From contig NZ_FMCR01000001.1 in assembly GCF_900091575.1 (NCBI RefSeq), forward strand, positions 186,001-250,000: DNA of 64,000 nucleotides, written 5' to 3'. Positions 33,661 through 43,723 of the stretch are shown here, piece after piece (position 1 is the first letter of the stretch; each line of letters starts with the position of its first letter). This DNA is from Micromonospora saelicesensis (GTDB lineage: Bacteria > Actinomycetota > Actinomycetes > Mycobacteriales > Micromonosporaceae). The position numbers were made by a program, and so were the translations under genes. The notes beneath the pieces were generated by a model. That model was not told the origin of the DNA, did not search any database, and saw only the letters and a list, made by a program, of their open reading frames with translations.

Positions 33661-35627
33661 AAACGGCTGTTGCGCCGCCGCGCCAGGAGCATCGCCACCG
33701 CCACCACGACGGCCACCGCGAGCGCGCCTCCGGCCGCGGCGATCACCGGCACGGCCCAGCTCGACCCGCCTGAATCGTCGCCGGGCCCCCGACTGTCGAC
33801 GGCGGCCTGTCGATACGACTGGGCCAGCAGGTTGGCCGGGGAGTTCCGCGCGGCCTCGTCGAACCGGGCGATGGCGGTCGACTCGTCTCCGGCGAAGTAC
33901 GCGTCGAGGCCGCTGCGGTACTGGTTGTCGGCCTTGCCGAGCGCGTTGGTGACGCCGGCAGCCTGGAGCAGGGCGGTCATGGCGGAGACCGGCACGACGA
34001 GGCGGTTCGCCTTGTCGGGCCGCAGAACGTCGTTGTCCAGCATGCCGACCACCCGGCCGCTCGGGTCGATGGCGATCCCGCCCCGCGAATAGAGCCCCAG
34101 ATCCTCATTGATCCGGTACGGGTTCAGCGGAGTCGAGGAGTCGATCCCGGTCACTGTCACCGTCTTCGACAGCACGGTGTAGGTGGCGGCGCGGAAGCTG
34201 GTGTCGGTGGTGCCGTAGCCCAGGACGAGCAGTGACGTCTCCGGGTTGACGCTGGCCGACGTGTTCAGCTCCGACGTTGGCAGGTTCTTCTGCTCCAGCT
34301 TGATCAGGGCGACGTTTCCCGCCTCGATCGGGAGGGCCCGGACGACGGTGCCGGCGATCGCCGGGCTGTCGGTCACCTCGCCCTTGGCGATGTTGAGCTG
34401 CCCGTACAGCCGGGTCTCTGGCTGATCGCCGGCATTCGCGCCGGTCAGGACCGAGGTGTTCAACCGGGTGCGGGTGTAGGTGCTGATGTCCTTGGCCTGC
34501 AGGCTGCCCTCGGCGACGAGCCGGTTGGCCACGGCGTTCAGCGCACCCCCGACCAGGACGTCCGGGGTGGGCTGCACGCACTGGCTGTTGCTGAGGACGT
34601 ACCCCTCGTGTTGGACGACCACGCCGCTGCAGCGCCGGCTGAAGGTCACCGGGGCCTTGTCCAGCAGGGCGCCACCGGCCTTGTTGCGGACGTACCCGGT
34701 GAACATGACTTCCACGAAGACCATGGACGGCCCGGCCACGGCCAGTGCCCGCTCCTCGGGGCTGCGCAGGGCGGCCTGCGCCCAGGGCTTGAGGCCGGGG
34801 GCGAGCGGGGTCGCGGCGGGGAAGCCGCTGGAGGTGGCGGTCGGCGGCGTTTCCGGCTCGCCGGGCTCGTCCGAGCTGAGGGCGTAGATTCCGGCGCCGC
34901 CACCGACCACGGCCACCAGGGCCAGCGCGGCCACACCGGCCCAGAGGCCGGTACGCCGCTTGGGCGGCGCCGAGGGCTTGATCCGTCGCACCGGGGCGGC
35001 GTACGGGTCGAACGGGGGCACGTCGGCCGGCGGGCCCGACACGGTGGCCGGCGTCGGGGCGACGTCGTGGCCGGCCGGCCCGGCGGGCGAGGCGGGTGCG
35101 CTCGACGCCGGCGCGGCCGAGACGGGGTGGGCAGGCGGCTGGTTCGGGATCGCGGCCGACTGCACCGCCCACGGGGCATGCGGCATGTCGACGACCGGCT
35201 GCGGCACACCCGACACGGGCTGCGGCACACCGGACACGGGCTGCGGGACACCCGACACCGGCTGCGGGACACCGGACACGGGCTGGGGAGGGGCGGAGAC
35301 GGGTCGGGGGGCGGCGGGCACCGGTTGGTACTCCACGCCGAGCGCGCGGAACAGCTTCTCCGGGGCGGGCCCGGCCTCGGCGGCGTACGCCACCCAGGGC
35401 GCGGCGGCCGAGAAGTCGGCGTACGTGATCGGGGGCCCGTCGGGTGACTGGGCGAGCGCGTTCGCGACCTCGGCGAACGCCTCCCGCCACCCGGGGGCGG
35501 CGGCAACCGTCGCGTCCAGCACGGCCACGCTCACGAACCGGCCCTGCTCGTCGATGGCGGCCCAGGCCTTACCCACCGGTGAACCGCCCAGCAAGTGGGT
35601 GAACCTGTAGGGGCCTTCCGGCTGCAT
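33657..35627 (-). CDS. Trypsin-fold protein with altered catalytic triad
   Basis: A 656-residue protein. Residues 1-95 (YRFTHLLGGSPVGKAWAAIDEQGRF onward) weakly resemble a protein-kinase N-lobe. A Pro/Val/Gly repeat (VSGVPQP units) and a disordered linker lead to a membrane helix (about 226-250). The extracytoplasmic domain (about 275-570) has the outline of a trypsin-like protease, but the expected positions read SNSQC (about 346, where TAAHC would be), NVALIKL (about 437, normally D-x-A-L) and LYSRGGIAID (about 512, normally GNSGGP). Only the Ser is kept. A second helix (about 620-645) is followed by basic RRRNSRF. Probably a binding or regulatory pseudoprotease; activity cannot be excluded. 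Confidence 0.75.
   Translation of the reverse strand: MQPEGPYRFTHLLGGSPVGKAWAAIDEQGRFVSVAVLDATVAAAPGWREAFAEVANALAQSPDGPPITYADFSAAAPWVAYAAEAGPAPEKLFRALGVEYQPVPAAPRPVSAPPQPVSGVPQPVSGVPQPVSGVPQPVSGVPQPVVDMPHAPWAVQSAAIPNQPPAHPVSAAPASSAPASPAGPAGHDVAPTPATVSGPPADVPPFDPYAAPVRRIKPSAPPKRRTGLWAGVAALALVAVVGGGAGIYALSSDEPGEPETPPTATSSGFPAATPLAPGLKPWAQAALRSPEERALAVAGPSMVFVEVMFTGYVRNKAGGALLDKAPVTFSRRCSGVVVQHEGYVLSNSQCVQPTPDVLVGGALNAVANRLVAEGSLQAKDISTYTRTRLNTSVLTGANAGDQPETRLYGQLNIAKGEVTDSPAIAGTVVRALPIEAGNVALIKLEQKNLPTSELNTSASVNPETSLLVLGYGTTDTSFRAATYTVLSKTVTVTGIDSSTPLNPYRINEDLGLYSRGGIAIDPSGRVVGMLDNDVLRPDKANRLVVPVSAMTALLQAAGVTNALGKADNQYRSGLDAYFAGDESTAIARFDEAARNSPANLLAQSYRQAAVDSRGPGDDSGGSSWAVPVIAAAGGALAVAVVVAVAMLLARRRNSRF
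35197..35301 (-). repeat. 21-bp tandem repeat encoding VSGVPQP units
   Basis: Four near-identical 21-base units (35197-35280) and a degenerate fifth lie in frame in the trypsin-fold protein gene, just before its membrane anchor. Each encodes one PVSGVPQ heptapeptide. Confidence 0.9.
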
Positions 35628-35717
35628 GCCAACTCCTCCGCTCGACCGCCAGGCGCATGGTACCGACCGGTGCCACAGTCAGTCGCCCGGCGGTCACCCG
35701 TCAGCTCGTCGCCGCCG

Positions 35718-37322
35718 TCACCTTTTGCTGATCACGACCACTGGCTCCGGTCCGGACGTGACGCGTTGCACGCGATAGTCGGCGAGCGCGGCCTGCCACA
35801 CCGGCTCACTCGGGTGGGTGTACGTGCGGACCAGCCAGACCCGGGTGCCGGGCGGCCGTTTCGCGGCCCCGGCCAGAATCTCGTCGAGGGCGTCCTTGAT
35901 GGACGGCACATCGGCGGCTTTCGGGAGGATCACATCGTCGCGGGTGGGCATGGTGAGGGTCCAACCGACGGTGCCGGTGACCGGCGCGACCAGCTTCAGT
36001 GGATCCTGGTCGGAGTAGAGCGTGAACCCGAACCAGGCGGGCCCACTGACCACGACGAGGTCGTGAGGCCCCTTGTGGGCCGCGACGTACCGGGTCGACG
36101 ACCCGATGTCGGTGATGGCCTGGTGTGCCTGCCAGACCCCGGGTTCGTTGCCGTCCGTGCGGTACCAGCGGTGGTTGACGGCGGCGAAGCCGGCGAGCAG
36201 GACGGCGCAGGTCGCGGCGGCCACCACGCCCGGTGGTAGCCGGGGCAGCCCGCGGCGGACCAGGGCGACGGCCAGGTCGGCCAGACCGACGATGCCGATC
36301 CCGGCCACCAGGCCCGCCACCACGATCAGGAAGTGGGACGTGCGCGGGTCGAGCAGGGGGTAGATCCCCGCGACGCCCAGCCCGATGGCCGCCACCGGCA
36401 GCAGGAGTACGGCGATTGCCGGGGCGGCGTGTCCGCGTCGGAACAGCGTGAGGACGCCGAACAGGAGGAGGACGGCGAGGATCGGCACGGGTGCGCCGAG
36501 CATCGGCGACAGGGCCTTGGTCTGCCGCACGAGGTGTGCGGGCAGTTCGGAGACGCTCGGCAGGAAGGCGTCCCAGTAGTCCCGCATGGCATCGCTGTTG
36601 CCCCGGGCGGACACTCCGAAGTAGACGGCGGCGACGAGCGCGCCGGCTACCAGGCCGGCGACGGTCGCCTCGACCGTCCTCGCCCACTCCCGGCGCACAG
36701 CGACGGAGAGCAGCAGCCCGCCGAGTACGCAGACCGAGACGATGGCGGTGGTGTGACTCAGCAGCATGCCCAGACCCACCGCGGCCACCACCACCGCGAG
36801 TCGTCGCCGAGACCAGGAGCGTTCCGTCCAGGTGGCCAGGGCGAGCAGGCAGACCGCCACGGCGGCGTCCGCGGTGTACTGCTTCAGGTCGTGACGGGTC
36901 TGCTGTACCGGCAGGAGCAGGACGGTGAGCCCGGTGACGACGCCGATGAGGATGCCCTGGGCCCGCTCGGACGCCAACGAGCGGCCCAGCAGGTAGGCCG
37001 CGATCACGGTCAGCAGTTGGAAACCCAGGGGTACGACCCGAAGGTGGTCGATGTCCGGGACCAGTCGGAGCAGGAAACTCCACCCGATCGGGCTTGACGA
37101 GGTCGTCACCGGCAGATCGGCGAGGGGGAAGCGGACCGAGAGCGCGACCCACGCCTCGTCGCCCCAGTACTGGGCTGTCAGCCACGACCGGATGTCGTTG
37201 ACGACGAAGAAGGCCCCGACAAGGGCGACGACCGGCACCGTCTCCCCGACCGCCGCCCGGACGCGTCGAGGAGGGGCCGGACGAGAGGCGCGAATGGGCG
37301 GGGCGTCCTCGACTGCGACCAC
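35718..37322 (-). CDS. GT-C type membrane glycosyltransferase (GT39/ArnT-like)
   Basis: A 534-residue polytopic membrane protein with about 11-13 helices and a C-terminal extracytoplasmic domain of about 130 residues. The first outer loop has YWGDEAWVALSVRFPLADLP, with the Asp-Glu pair typical of GT-C enzymes that use polyprenyl-phosphate sugars. Other family-like segments are LKQYTADAAVAVCLLALATW and LLSHTTAIVSV. It lies at the end of the exopolysaccharide locus and may add a side sugar outside the membrane; donor and acceptor are not known. Confidence 0.75.
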   Translation of the reverse strand: MVAVEDAPPIRASRPAPPRRVRAAVGETVPVVALVGAFFVVNDIRSWLTAQYWGDEAWVALSVRFPLADLPVTTSSSPIGWSFLLRLVPDIDHLRVVPLGFQLLTVIAAYLLGRSLASERAQGILIGVVTGLTVLLLPVQQTRHDLKQYTADAAVAVCLLALATWTERSWSRRRLAVVVAAVGLGMLLSHTTAIVSVCVLGGLLLSVAVRREWARTVEATVAGLVAGALVAAVYFGVSARGNSDAMRDYWDAFLPSVSELPAHLVRQTKALSPMLGAPVPILAVLLLFGVLTLFRRGHAAPAIAVLLLPVAAIGLGVAGIYPLLDPRTSHFLIVVAGLVAGIGIVGLADLAVALVRRGLPRLPPGVVAAATCAVLLAGFAAVNHRWYRTDGNEPGVWQAHQAITDIGSSTRYVAAHKGPHDLVVVSGPAWFGFTLYSDQDPLKLVAPVTGTVGWTLTMPTRDDVILPKAADVPSIKDALDEILAGAAKRPPGTRVWLVRTYTHPSEPVWQAALADYRVQRVTSGPEPVVVISKR

Positions 37323-37423
37323 GGCGCTCCTTCTCGACGACGCGAATCCTGCTCACGCTGGCCGCCCGCATGTTACGAGTCGCGACGGCGGAACGGGGGG
37401 CGGGGTGACCCGAGGGTGGTTGT

Positions 37424-37447
37424 CTATGAAAGTTTCTATGCATAGAG
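37424..37447. promoter_or_regulatory. Dyad-rich operator candidate before the hut regulator
   Basis: An AT-rich patch in GC-rich surroundings contains GAAAGTTTC (37428-37436) and the exact palindrome CTATGCATAG (37436-37445), joined by repeated CTATG. It lies just upstream of the RpiR-family gene start and its GAAAnTTTC core is of the type such regulators bind. It could serve autoregulation or the hut operon. Confidence 0.4.
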
Positions 37448-37454
37448 TCAGCTC

Positions 37455-38306
37455 ATGAATGAAGGAGCTGTCGCGGCACCCGCTGACCGGGTGCTCGACC
37501 TGTTCCAAGGGGTGCGGCTCACCCCCACCCAGCGCCGAATCGCGCACTGTCTGGTGCAGCACGCCCCCGGCGTGGCGTACCTGTCCGCCGCCGAGGTCGC
37601 CGAACTGGCCGGCGTGAGTCAGCCGTCGGTCACCCGGTTCGCCGTCGCGCTCGGCCACGACGGCTACCCGGCGCTGCGCCGCCGGCTGCGGGACCTCACC
37701 GGCTCGACTCCAGGCGGATCGACGGACGCCGGAAACGAACTCCAGCAGGCGGTACGTGCGGAGATGGGCAACCTGGACCGACTGGCCGGTCAGCTCGCCG
37801 ACCGGGACCGGATCGCCGAGACCGGGCGGTTGCTCGCCGAGAGTCGCCCACTGCCGGTGCTCGGCCTGCGCGCCGCCGCGCCGCTGGCCGCGTACTTCGC
37901 CTACTTCGCTGCGAAGGTGCACCCGGACGTACGGGTCCTCGACGACGGCGGCAGCCTGCTCACCGACCGCCTGGAGCAGGCGGCCGAGGCCGGGGCGTCC
38001 GCCGTTCTGGCCTTCGTGCTGCCCCGCTACCCCCGGGAAACCCTGGACGCGCTGCGCGACGCCCGCCACGCCGGGTTGACAGTGGTGGCGATCACCGACT
38101 CGCCGGTCAGCCCGGCCACCGAGCACGCCGACGTGGTGCTCGCCGCCGCGGTCGGCGCGCAGCTCGTCTTCGACCTGCACACCGCCCCGATGACCCTGGC
38201 CATGGTGCTGTTGCAGGCGATCTGCGACGCCGCGCCGGCCGACACCCAGCGCCGACTGGAGGCGTTCGAAGCCTCCGCGGCCCGCCGACAGTTGTTCCTC
38301 GGTTGA
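37455..38306 (+). CDS. MurR/RpiR family transcriptional regulator (hut operon)
   Basis: A 283-residue DNA-binding protein. The HTH_6 domain covers about residues 12-85 ([60 protein letters not shown]) and a SIS sugar/ligand-binding fold follows. It is 17 bases upstream of hutU on the same strand, so it is likely the regulator of histidine breakdown, with a histidine-pathway ligand rather than a phosphosugar; the ligand is inferred. A dyad lies directly upstream. Confidence 0.88.
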   Translation: MNEGAVAAPADRVLDLFQGVRLTPTQRRIAHCLVQHAPGVAYLSAAEVAELAGVSQPSVTRFAVALGHDGYPALRRRLRDLTGSTPGGSTDAGNELQQAVRAEMGNLDRLAGQLADRDRIAETGRLLAESRPLPVLGLRAAAPLAAYFAYFAAKVHPDVRVLDDGGSLLTDRLEQAAEAGASAVLAFVLPRYPRETLDALRDARHAGLTVVAITDSPVSPATEHADVVLAAAVGAQLVFDLHTAPMTLAMVLLQAICDAAPADTQRRLEAFEASAARRQLFLG

Positions 38307-38323
38307 CCGGAGGAGAACCAGAG

Positions 38324-39982
38324 ATGACCCAACCCATTCGTGCCGCACGGGGCAGCCAGCTCACCACCCGCGGGTGGCAGCAGGAGGGCGCCCTGCGGAT
38401 GTTGATGAACAACCTCGACCCCGAGGTGGCCGAACGCCCCGACGACCTGGTGGTCTACGGCGGCACCGGCAAGGCGGCGCGGGACTGGCCGTCGTACCAC
38501 GCGTTGGTCCGCACGCTGACCGACCTGCGCGAGGACGAGACGATGCTGGTGCAGTCGGGCCGCCCGGTCGGGGTGATGCGCACCCACGAGTGGGCGCCCC
38601 GGGTGCTGCTGGCCAACTCGAACCTGGTCGGGGACTGGGCGACCTGGCCGGAGTTCCGCCGCCTCGAACAGCTCGGCCTGACCATGTACGGGCAGATGAC
38701 GGCCGGCTCGTGGATCTACATCGGCACCCAGGGCATCCTCCAGGGCACCTACGAGACGTTCGCGGCGGTGGCCGCCAAGAGGTTCGACAGCACCCTCGCC
38801 GGCACGCTGACGCTGACCGCCGGCTGCGGCGGAATGGGCGGCGCGCAGCCACTCGCGGTCACCATGAATGGCGGCGTCTGCCTGATCGTGGACGTGGACC
38901 GCACCCGGCTCGACCGTCGGGTGCACGACCGCTACCTGGATGAGGTCGCCGACTCCCTGGACGACGCGATCGCTCGGGTCCGCGCCGCGAAGCGGGAGCG
39001 CCGGGCATTGAGCGTGGGAGTGGTCGGCAACGCCGCCGAGGTCTTCCCGGAGCTGCTGAACCGGGGCGTCGAGATCGACATCGTGACCGACCAGACCAGC
39101 GCGCACGACCCACTGGCGTACCTGCCGGTGGGTGTGGAGCTGGCCGAGGCCCGGGACTACGCCGCCGCGAAGCCGGCCGAGTTCACCGACCGGGCCCGCG
39201 TGTCGATGGCGAAGCACGTCGAGGCGATGGTCGGCTTCCTCGACGCCGGCGCCGAGGTGTTCGACTACGGCAACTCGATCCGGGGTGAGGCGCAGCTCGG
39301 CGGCTACCAGCGCGCCTTCGACTTCCCGGGCTTCGTGCCCGCGTACATCCGGCCGTTGTTCTGTGAGGGCAGGGGCCCGTTCCGGTGGGCGGCGCTCTCC
39401 GGCGACCCGGCCGACATCGCGGCCACCGACCGGGCCATCCTCGACCTGTTCCCGGAGAACGAGTCGCTGGCCCGCTGGATCAAGCTGGCCGGTGAGCGGG
39501 TCGCCTTCCAGGGCCTGCCGGCCCGGATCTGCTGGCTCGGTCAGGGCGAACGGGACAGGGCGGGCGTGCGGTTCAACGACATGGTCGCCTCCGGCGAACT
39601 CTCCGCCCCGGTGGTGATCGGCCGGGACCACCTGGACACCGGCAGCGTCGCGAGCCCGTACCGGGAGACCGAGGGGATGGCCGACGGCTCCGACGCCATC
39701 GCCGACTGGCCGCTGCTCAACGCCCTGGTCAACACGGCCAGCGGGGCTTCCTGGGTGTCCATTCACCACGGCGGCGGCGTGGGCATCGGCCGGTCGATCC
39801 ACGCCGGGCAGGTGTGCGTGGCCGACGGCACCGCCCTCGCCGGTCAGAAGATCGAGCGGGTGCTCACCAACGACCCGGCGATGGGCGTCATCCGGCACGT
39901 CGACGCCGGCTACGAGAGCGCCCGCGAGGTCGCCGACCGCACCGGGGTCCGGGTCCCGATGACCGAGGGCGAGCCCGCGTGA
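38324..39982 (+). CDS. hutU: Urocanate hydratase
   Basis: A 552-residue cytoplasmic NAD+-dependent enzyme that turns urocanate into imidazolonepropionate, step two of histidine breakdown. The ATG has AGGAG eight bases upstream. Clear family blocks are [85 protein letters not shown] and [19 protein letters not shown]. The length is usual. The stop overlaps the next gene start by four bases. Confidence 0.97.
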   Translation: MTQPIRAARGSQLTTRGWQQEGALRMLMNNLDPEVAERPDDLVVYGGTGKAARDWPSYHALVRTLTDLREDETMLVQSGRPVGVMRTHEWAPRVLLANSNLVGDWATWPEFRRLEQLGLTMYGQMTAGSWIYIGTQGILQGTYETFAAVAAKRFDSTLAGTLTLTAGCGGMGGAQPLAVTMNGGVCLIVDVDRTRLDRRVHDRYLDEVADSLDDAIARVRAAKRERRALSVGVVGNAAEVFPELLNRGVEIDIVTDQTSAHDPLAYLPVGVELAEARDYAAAKPAEFTDRARVSMAKHVEAMVGFLDAGAEVFDYGNSIRGEAQLGGYQRAFDFPGFVPAYIRPLFCEGRGPFRWAALSGDPADIAATDRAILDLFPENESLARWIKLAGERVAFQGLPARICWLGQGERDRAGVRFNDMVASGELSAPVVIGRDHLDTGSVASPYRETEGMADGSDAIADWPLLNALVNTASGASWVSIHHGGGVGIGRSIHAGQVCVADGTALAGQKIERVLTNDPAMGVIRHVDAGYESAREVADRTGVRVPMTEGEPA

Positions 39983-41181
39983 CCGACGACCTTTCCGCCC
40001 GGTTCCGGGCGCTGTGGGACGAGATCGCGCCGGTCGGGCGCGACGCCGACAGCGGCGGCTATCTGCGGTACGCGTTGACCGAGCCGGAGCGGGAGCTGCG
40101 CGCCTGGTTCCGGGCGCAGGCCGAGCGCCGTGCCATGCCGGTCACCGAGGACGGCAACGGCAACCTCTTCGCCCACTGGGGCGACCCGGAGGCGTCCGAC
40201 GCGGTGCTCACCGGCAGCCACTTCGACTCCGTGCCGCACGGCGGGGCGTACGACGGCCCGCTCGGCATCGTGAGCGCGTTCCTCGCCGTGGACGAACTGC
40301 GCGCCGCGGGCGTCACCCCCGGCCGGCCACTGGTGCTGGGTGCCTTCGTCGAGGAGGAGGGGGCGCGCTTCGGCGTACCGTGTCTGGGGTCGCGGCTGCT
40401 CACCGGGGCGCTGTCGGCCGAACGCGCGGCCGGCCTGCGCGACGCGGCCGGGGTGAGCTTCGCCGAGGCGCTCGGTGACCGGCCGGCGGGCGCCCGCCCG
40501 GAGTTGCTGGGCCGGTTCGGCGCCTTCGTGGAGTTGCACGTCGAACAGGGCCGGGCGCTCGTCGACACGGACGCGCCGGTCGCGGTGGCCAGCGCGATCT
40601 GGCCGCACGGGCGGTGGCGCTTCGACGTCGTCGGCGAGGGCAACCACGCGGGCACCACCCGGATGGCCGACCGCCGCGACCCGATGCTGACCTACGCGTT
40701 CACGGTGCTGGCGGCCAACAAGGAGGCCCGGCTGCGCGGGGCGCACGCCACAGTGGGCCGGGTCGCCGTCGAACCCAACGCCACCAACGCGATCCCGTCG
40801 AAGGTGACCGGCTGGCTGGACGCCCGGGCGGCTGACCCGGAGACGCTGACCGGGCTGGTCGACGCGGTCCGCGGCAAGCTCGTCGAGCGGGCCCGCCGCG
40901 ACGGTACGACGGTGACCGTCACCGAGGAGTCGGCCACCCCGGTGGTCGCCTTCGACGGCGGGCTGGCCAAACGGCTGGCCACCCTGCTCGACGCGCCAGT
41001 GCTGCCCACCGGGGCGGGGCACGACGCCGGGGTGCTCGCCGCGTACCTGCCCACCGCGATGCTCTTCGTGCGCAACCCGACCGGCGTCTCGCACTCCCCC
41101 GCCGAGGCCGCCACCGACGACGACTGCGCGGCCGGAGTCCGGGCGCTGGCCCGGGTGCTGGAGGAGCTGACATGCCGGTGA
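39979..41181 (+). CDS. M20-family amidohydrolase in the hut operon
   Basis: A 400-residue zinc-dependent hydrolase of the allantoate amidohydrolase / N-carbamoyl-amino-acid hydrolase group. Metal-site blocks are [45 protein letters not shown] and a terminal [12 protein letters not shown]. The lid domain has [13 protein letters not shown]. It lies between hutU and hutF with overlapping ends on both sides and there is no HutG. The likely job is hydrolysis of N-formylglutamate to glutamate and formate, or a related step; that is inference from position. Confidence 0.85.
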   Translation: MTDDLSARFRALWDEIAPVGRDADSGGYLRYALTEPERELRAWFRAQAERRAMPVTEDGNGNLFAHWGDPEASDAVLTGSHFDSVPHGGAYDGPLGIVSAFLAVDELRAAGVTPGRPLVLGAFVEEEGARFGVPCLGSRLLTGALSAERAAGLRDAAGVSFAEALGDRPAGARPELLGRFGAFVELHVEQGRALVDTDAPVAVASAIWPHGRWRFDVVGEGNHAGTTRMADRRDPMLTYAFTVLAANKEARLRGAHATVGRVAVEPNATNAIPSKVTGWLDARAADPETLTGLVDAVRGKLVERARRDGTTVTVTEESATPVVAFDGGLAKRLATLLDAPVLPTGAGHDAGVLAAYLPTAMLFVRNPTGVSHSPAEAATDDDCAAGVRALARVLEELTCR

Positions 41182-42539
41182 CACCGACCCGTTGGCTCGC
41201 CGAGTACGCCTGGCTGCCCGAGCATGCCGAACCCACACCCGACGTGCTGATCGAGGTCGAGGGCGGCCGGATCACCGCGGTGACGCCGCTGACCCCCGGC
41301 AGCAGGCCACCGGCCGGGGTCGAGGTGCACGCCGACGCGGTGCCGCTGCCCGGCCTCACAGTGCCCGGCCTCGCGAACGCGCACTCGCACGCCTTCCACC
41401 GGGCGCTGCGCGGGCGCACCCACGGTGGGCGGGGTGACTTCTGGACCTGGCGGGACCAGATGTACGCCGTCGCGGACCGGCTGGACCCGGAGACCTACCT
41501 CGCTCTGGCCCGGGCCGTCTACGCCGAGATGGCGCTGACCGGGATCACCTGCGTGGGCGAGTTCCACTACCTGCACCACCGCCCGGACGGCGGCGCCTAC
41601 GACGACCCGAACGCGATGAGCGAGGCGCTGGTGGAGGCCGCCGCGCACGCCGGGATCCGGCTCACACTGCTGGACACCTGCTATCTGACCTCCAGCGTGG
41701 ACGGTCGACCCCTCGCCGGACCGCAGCGCCGCTTCGGCGACGGCGACGCGGGCCGCTGGGCCGAGCGGGCCGGCGCGTTCCAGCCGACGGACCCGCACGC
41801 CCGGGTCGGCGCGGCAGTGCACTCGGTGCGGGCCGTTCCGGCGGATCAGTTGCGCACTGTCGCCGACTGGGCCCGGGAGCGGCAGGCACCACTGCACGTG
41901 CACCTCTCCGAGCAGCCCGCCGAGAACGACGAGTGCCGGGCCGTGCACGGGCGTACGCCCACCGCGCTGCTCGCCGAGCACGGCGTGCTCGGGCCGCACA
42001 CCACCGCCGTGCACGCCACCCACCCCACCAGCGCGGACCTGTCCCTGCTCGCCGACAGCCGGACCGGGGTGTGCCTCTGCCCGACCACCGAACGGGACCT
42101 CGCCGACGGCATCGGCCCGGCCCGGCGGATGGCCGACGCGGGCATCCGGTTGAGCCTCGGCAGCGACAGCCACGCCGTGATCGACCTGTTCGAGGAGGCC
42201 CGGGCGGTCGAGCTGGACGAGCGGCTGCGTACCCGCCGGCGTGGACACTTCGCGCCGCTCGACCTGCTGAACGCGGCCAGCGTCGCCGGGCACGCCGCGC
42301 TGGGCTGGGCCGACGCCGGGAGGATCGCGGTGGGCGCCCGCGCCGACCTGGTGACGGTACGCCTGGACAGCGCCCGCACCGCCGGGGTGCCGCCGGTGGG
42401 CGCGTTCTTCGCCGCCGGCGCGGCGGACGTCGAGCAGGTCGTGGTGGACGGTCGGGTGGTAGTGGCCGAGGGCCGACACCTGACCGTGGACGTGCCGGCC
42501 GAACTGTCGTCCGCGATCGAGGCGGTGACCCCCGCATGA
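41172..42539 (+). CDS. hutF: Formimidoylglutamate deiminase
   Basis: A 455-residue amidohydrolase-superfamily enzyme that turns N-formimidoylglutamate into N-formylglutamate and ammonia. Zinc-binding [11 protein letters not shown] is in place, followed by [26 protein letters not shown] and [20 protein letters not shown]. The pathway type is therefore the five-step one, needing a later formylglutamate hydrolase. It overlaps the M20 gene by 10 bases and the hutI gene by four. Confidence 0.93.
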   Translation: MPVTPTRWLAEYAWLPEHAEPTPDVLIEVEGGRITAVTPLTPGSRPPAGVEVHADAVPLPGLTVPGLANAHSHAFHRALRGRTHGGRGDFWTWRDQMYAVADRLDPETYLALARAVYAEMALTGITCVGEFHYLHHRPDGGAYDDPNAMSEALVEAAAHAGIRLTLLDTCYLTSSVDGRPLAGPQRRFGDGDAGRWAERAGAFQPTDPHARVGAAVHSVRAVPADQLRTVADWARERQAPLHVHLSEQPAENDECRAVHGRTPTALLAEHGVLGPHTTAVHATHPTSADLSLLADSRTGVCLCPTTERDLADGIGPARRMADAGIRLSLGSDSHAVIDLFEEARAVELDERLRTRRRGHFAPLDLLNAASVAGHAALGWADAGRIAVGARADLVTVRLDSARTAGVPPVGAFFAAGAADVEQVVVDGRVVVAEGRHLTVDVPAELSSAIEAVTPA

Positions 42540-43723
42540 GCGGCAGCCTGCTGGTCGACAACATCGGGGAGCTGGTCACCAACGGTGCCGGCGAGGGCCC
42601 GCTCGGCATCCGCCGCAACGCCGCCGTGCTGGTCGAGGAGGGCCGGGTGGTCTGGGTCGGGCCGTCCGCGTACGCGCCGGCCGCCGACCATCACGTCGAC
42701 GCCGGTGGGGCCGCCGTGCTGCCCGGTTTCGTGGACAGCCACGCCCACCTGGTCTTCGCCGGGGATCGGGCCGCCGAGTTCGCCGCCCGGATGGCCGGTC
42801 AGCCCTACACCGGCGGCGGCATCCGGACCACTGTCGGTGCCACCCGGGCCGCCACCGACGAGGAGCTGCGTGCCACGGTGCGCCGGCTGCGCGGGGAGGC
42901 GCTGCGCCAGGGCACCACGACCATGGAGATCAAGAGTGGGTACGGCCTGACCGTCGCCGACGAGGCCCGCTCGCTGCGGATCGCCGCCGAGACCAGCACC
43001 GAGACCACCTTCCTGGGCGCGCACGTGGTGCCCGCCGAGTACGCCGACCGCCCCGACGACTACGTGGGGTTGGTCTGCGGGCCGATGCTGGCCGCCGCCG
43101 CTCCGTACGCGAAGTGGATCGACGTGTTCTGCGAGCGGGGCGCCTTCGACGTGGACCACGCCCGCGCCATCCTGGCCTGCGGTCGGGCCGCCGGGCTGGG
43201 CGTACGGCTGCACGCCAACCAGCTCGGCCCCGGCCCCGGGGTGCAGCTGGGCGTGGAGCTGGACGCGGCCAGTGTCGACCACTGCACCCACCTGAGCGAC
43301 GCCGACGTGGCCGCGCTCGCCGACACGGCCCACAGCGACGGGTCGGGCACCCGCACGGTGGCGACCCTGCTGCCCGGCGCGGAGTTCTCCACCCGCTCGC
43401 CCTACCCGGATGCCCGCCGGCTGCTCGACGCCGGTGTCACAGTGGCGCTGGCGACCGACTGCAACCCCGGCTCGTCGTACACCTCGTCGATGCCGTTCTG
43501 CGTGGCCCTCGCGGTCCGCGAGATGCGGATGACCCCGGCGGAGGCGGTCTGGGCCGCCACCGCCGGTGGCGCGCGGGCGCTGCGCCGCGACGACATCGGT
43601 GTCCTCACCCCCGGCGCGCGGGCCGACCTCGTCGTCCTCGACGCGCCGTCGTACCTGCACCTGGCCTACCGGCCCGGTGTCCCCCTGATCCGCCAGGTAA
43701 TACGCAACGGAGTGCCGCAATGA
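42536..43723 (+). CDS. hutI: Imidazolonepropionase
   Basis: A 395-residue metal-dependent enzyme opening imidazolonepropionate to formimidoylglutamate. The ATG at 42536 overlaps the hutF stop (ATGA). Metal ligands sit in [11 protein letters not shown] and the TGGGIRTTV loop follows; further marks are [45 protein letters not shown] and [16 protein letters not shown]. The stop overlaps the hutH start. Confidence 0.96.
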   Translation: MSGSLLVDNIGELVTNGAGEGPLGIRRNAAVLVEEGRVVWVGPSAYAPAADHHVDAGGAAVLPGFVDSHAHLVFAGDRAAEFAARMAGQPYTGGGIRTTVGATRAATDEELRATVRRLRGEALRQGTTTMEIKSGYGLTVADEARSLRIAAETSTETTFLGAHVVPAEYADRPDDYVGLVCGPMLAAAAPYAKWIDVFCERGAFDVDHARAILACGRAAGLGVRLHANQLGPGPGVQLGVELDAASVDHCTHLSDADVAALADTAHSDGSGTRTVATLLPGAEFSTRSPYPDARRLLDAGVTVALATDCNPGSSYTSSMPFCVALAVREMRMTPAEAVWAATAGGARALRRDDIGVLTPGARADLVVLDAPSYLHLAYRPGVPLIRQVIRNGVPQ

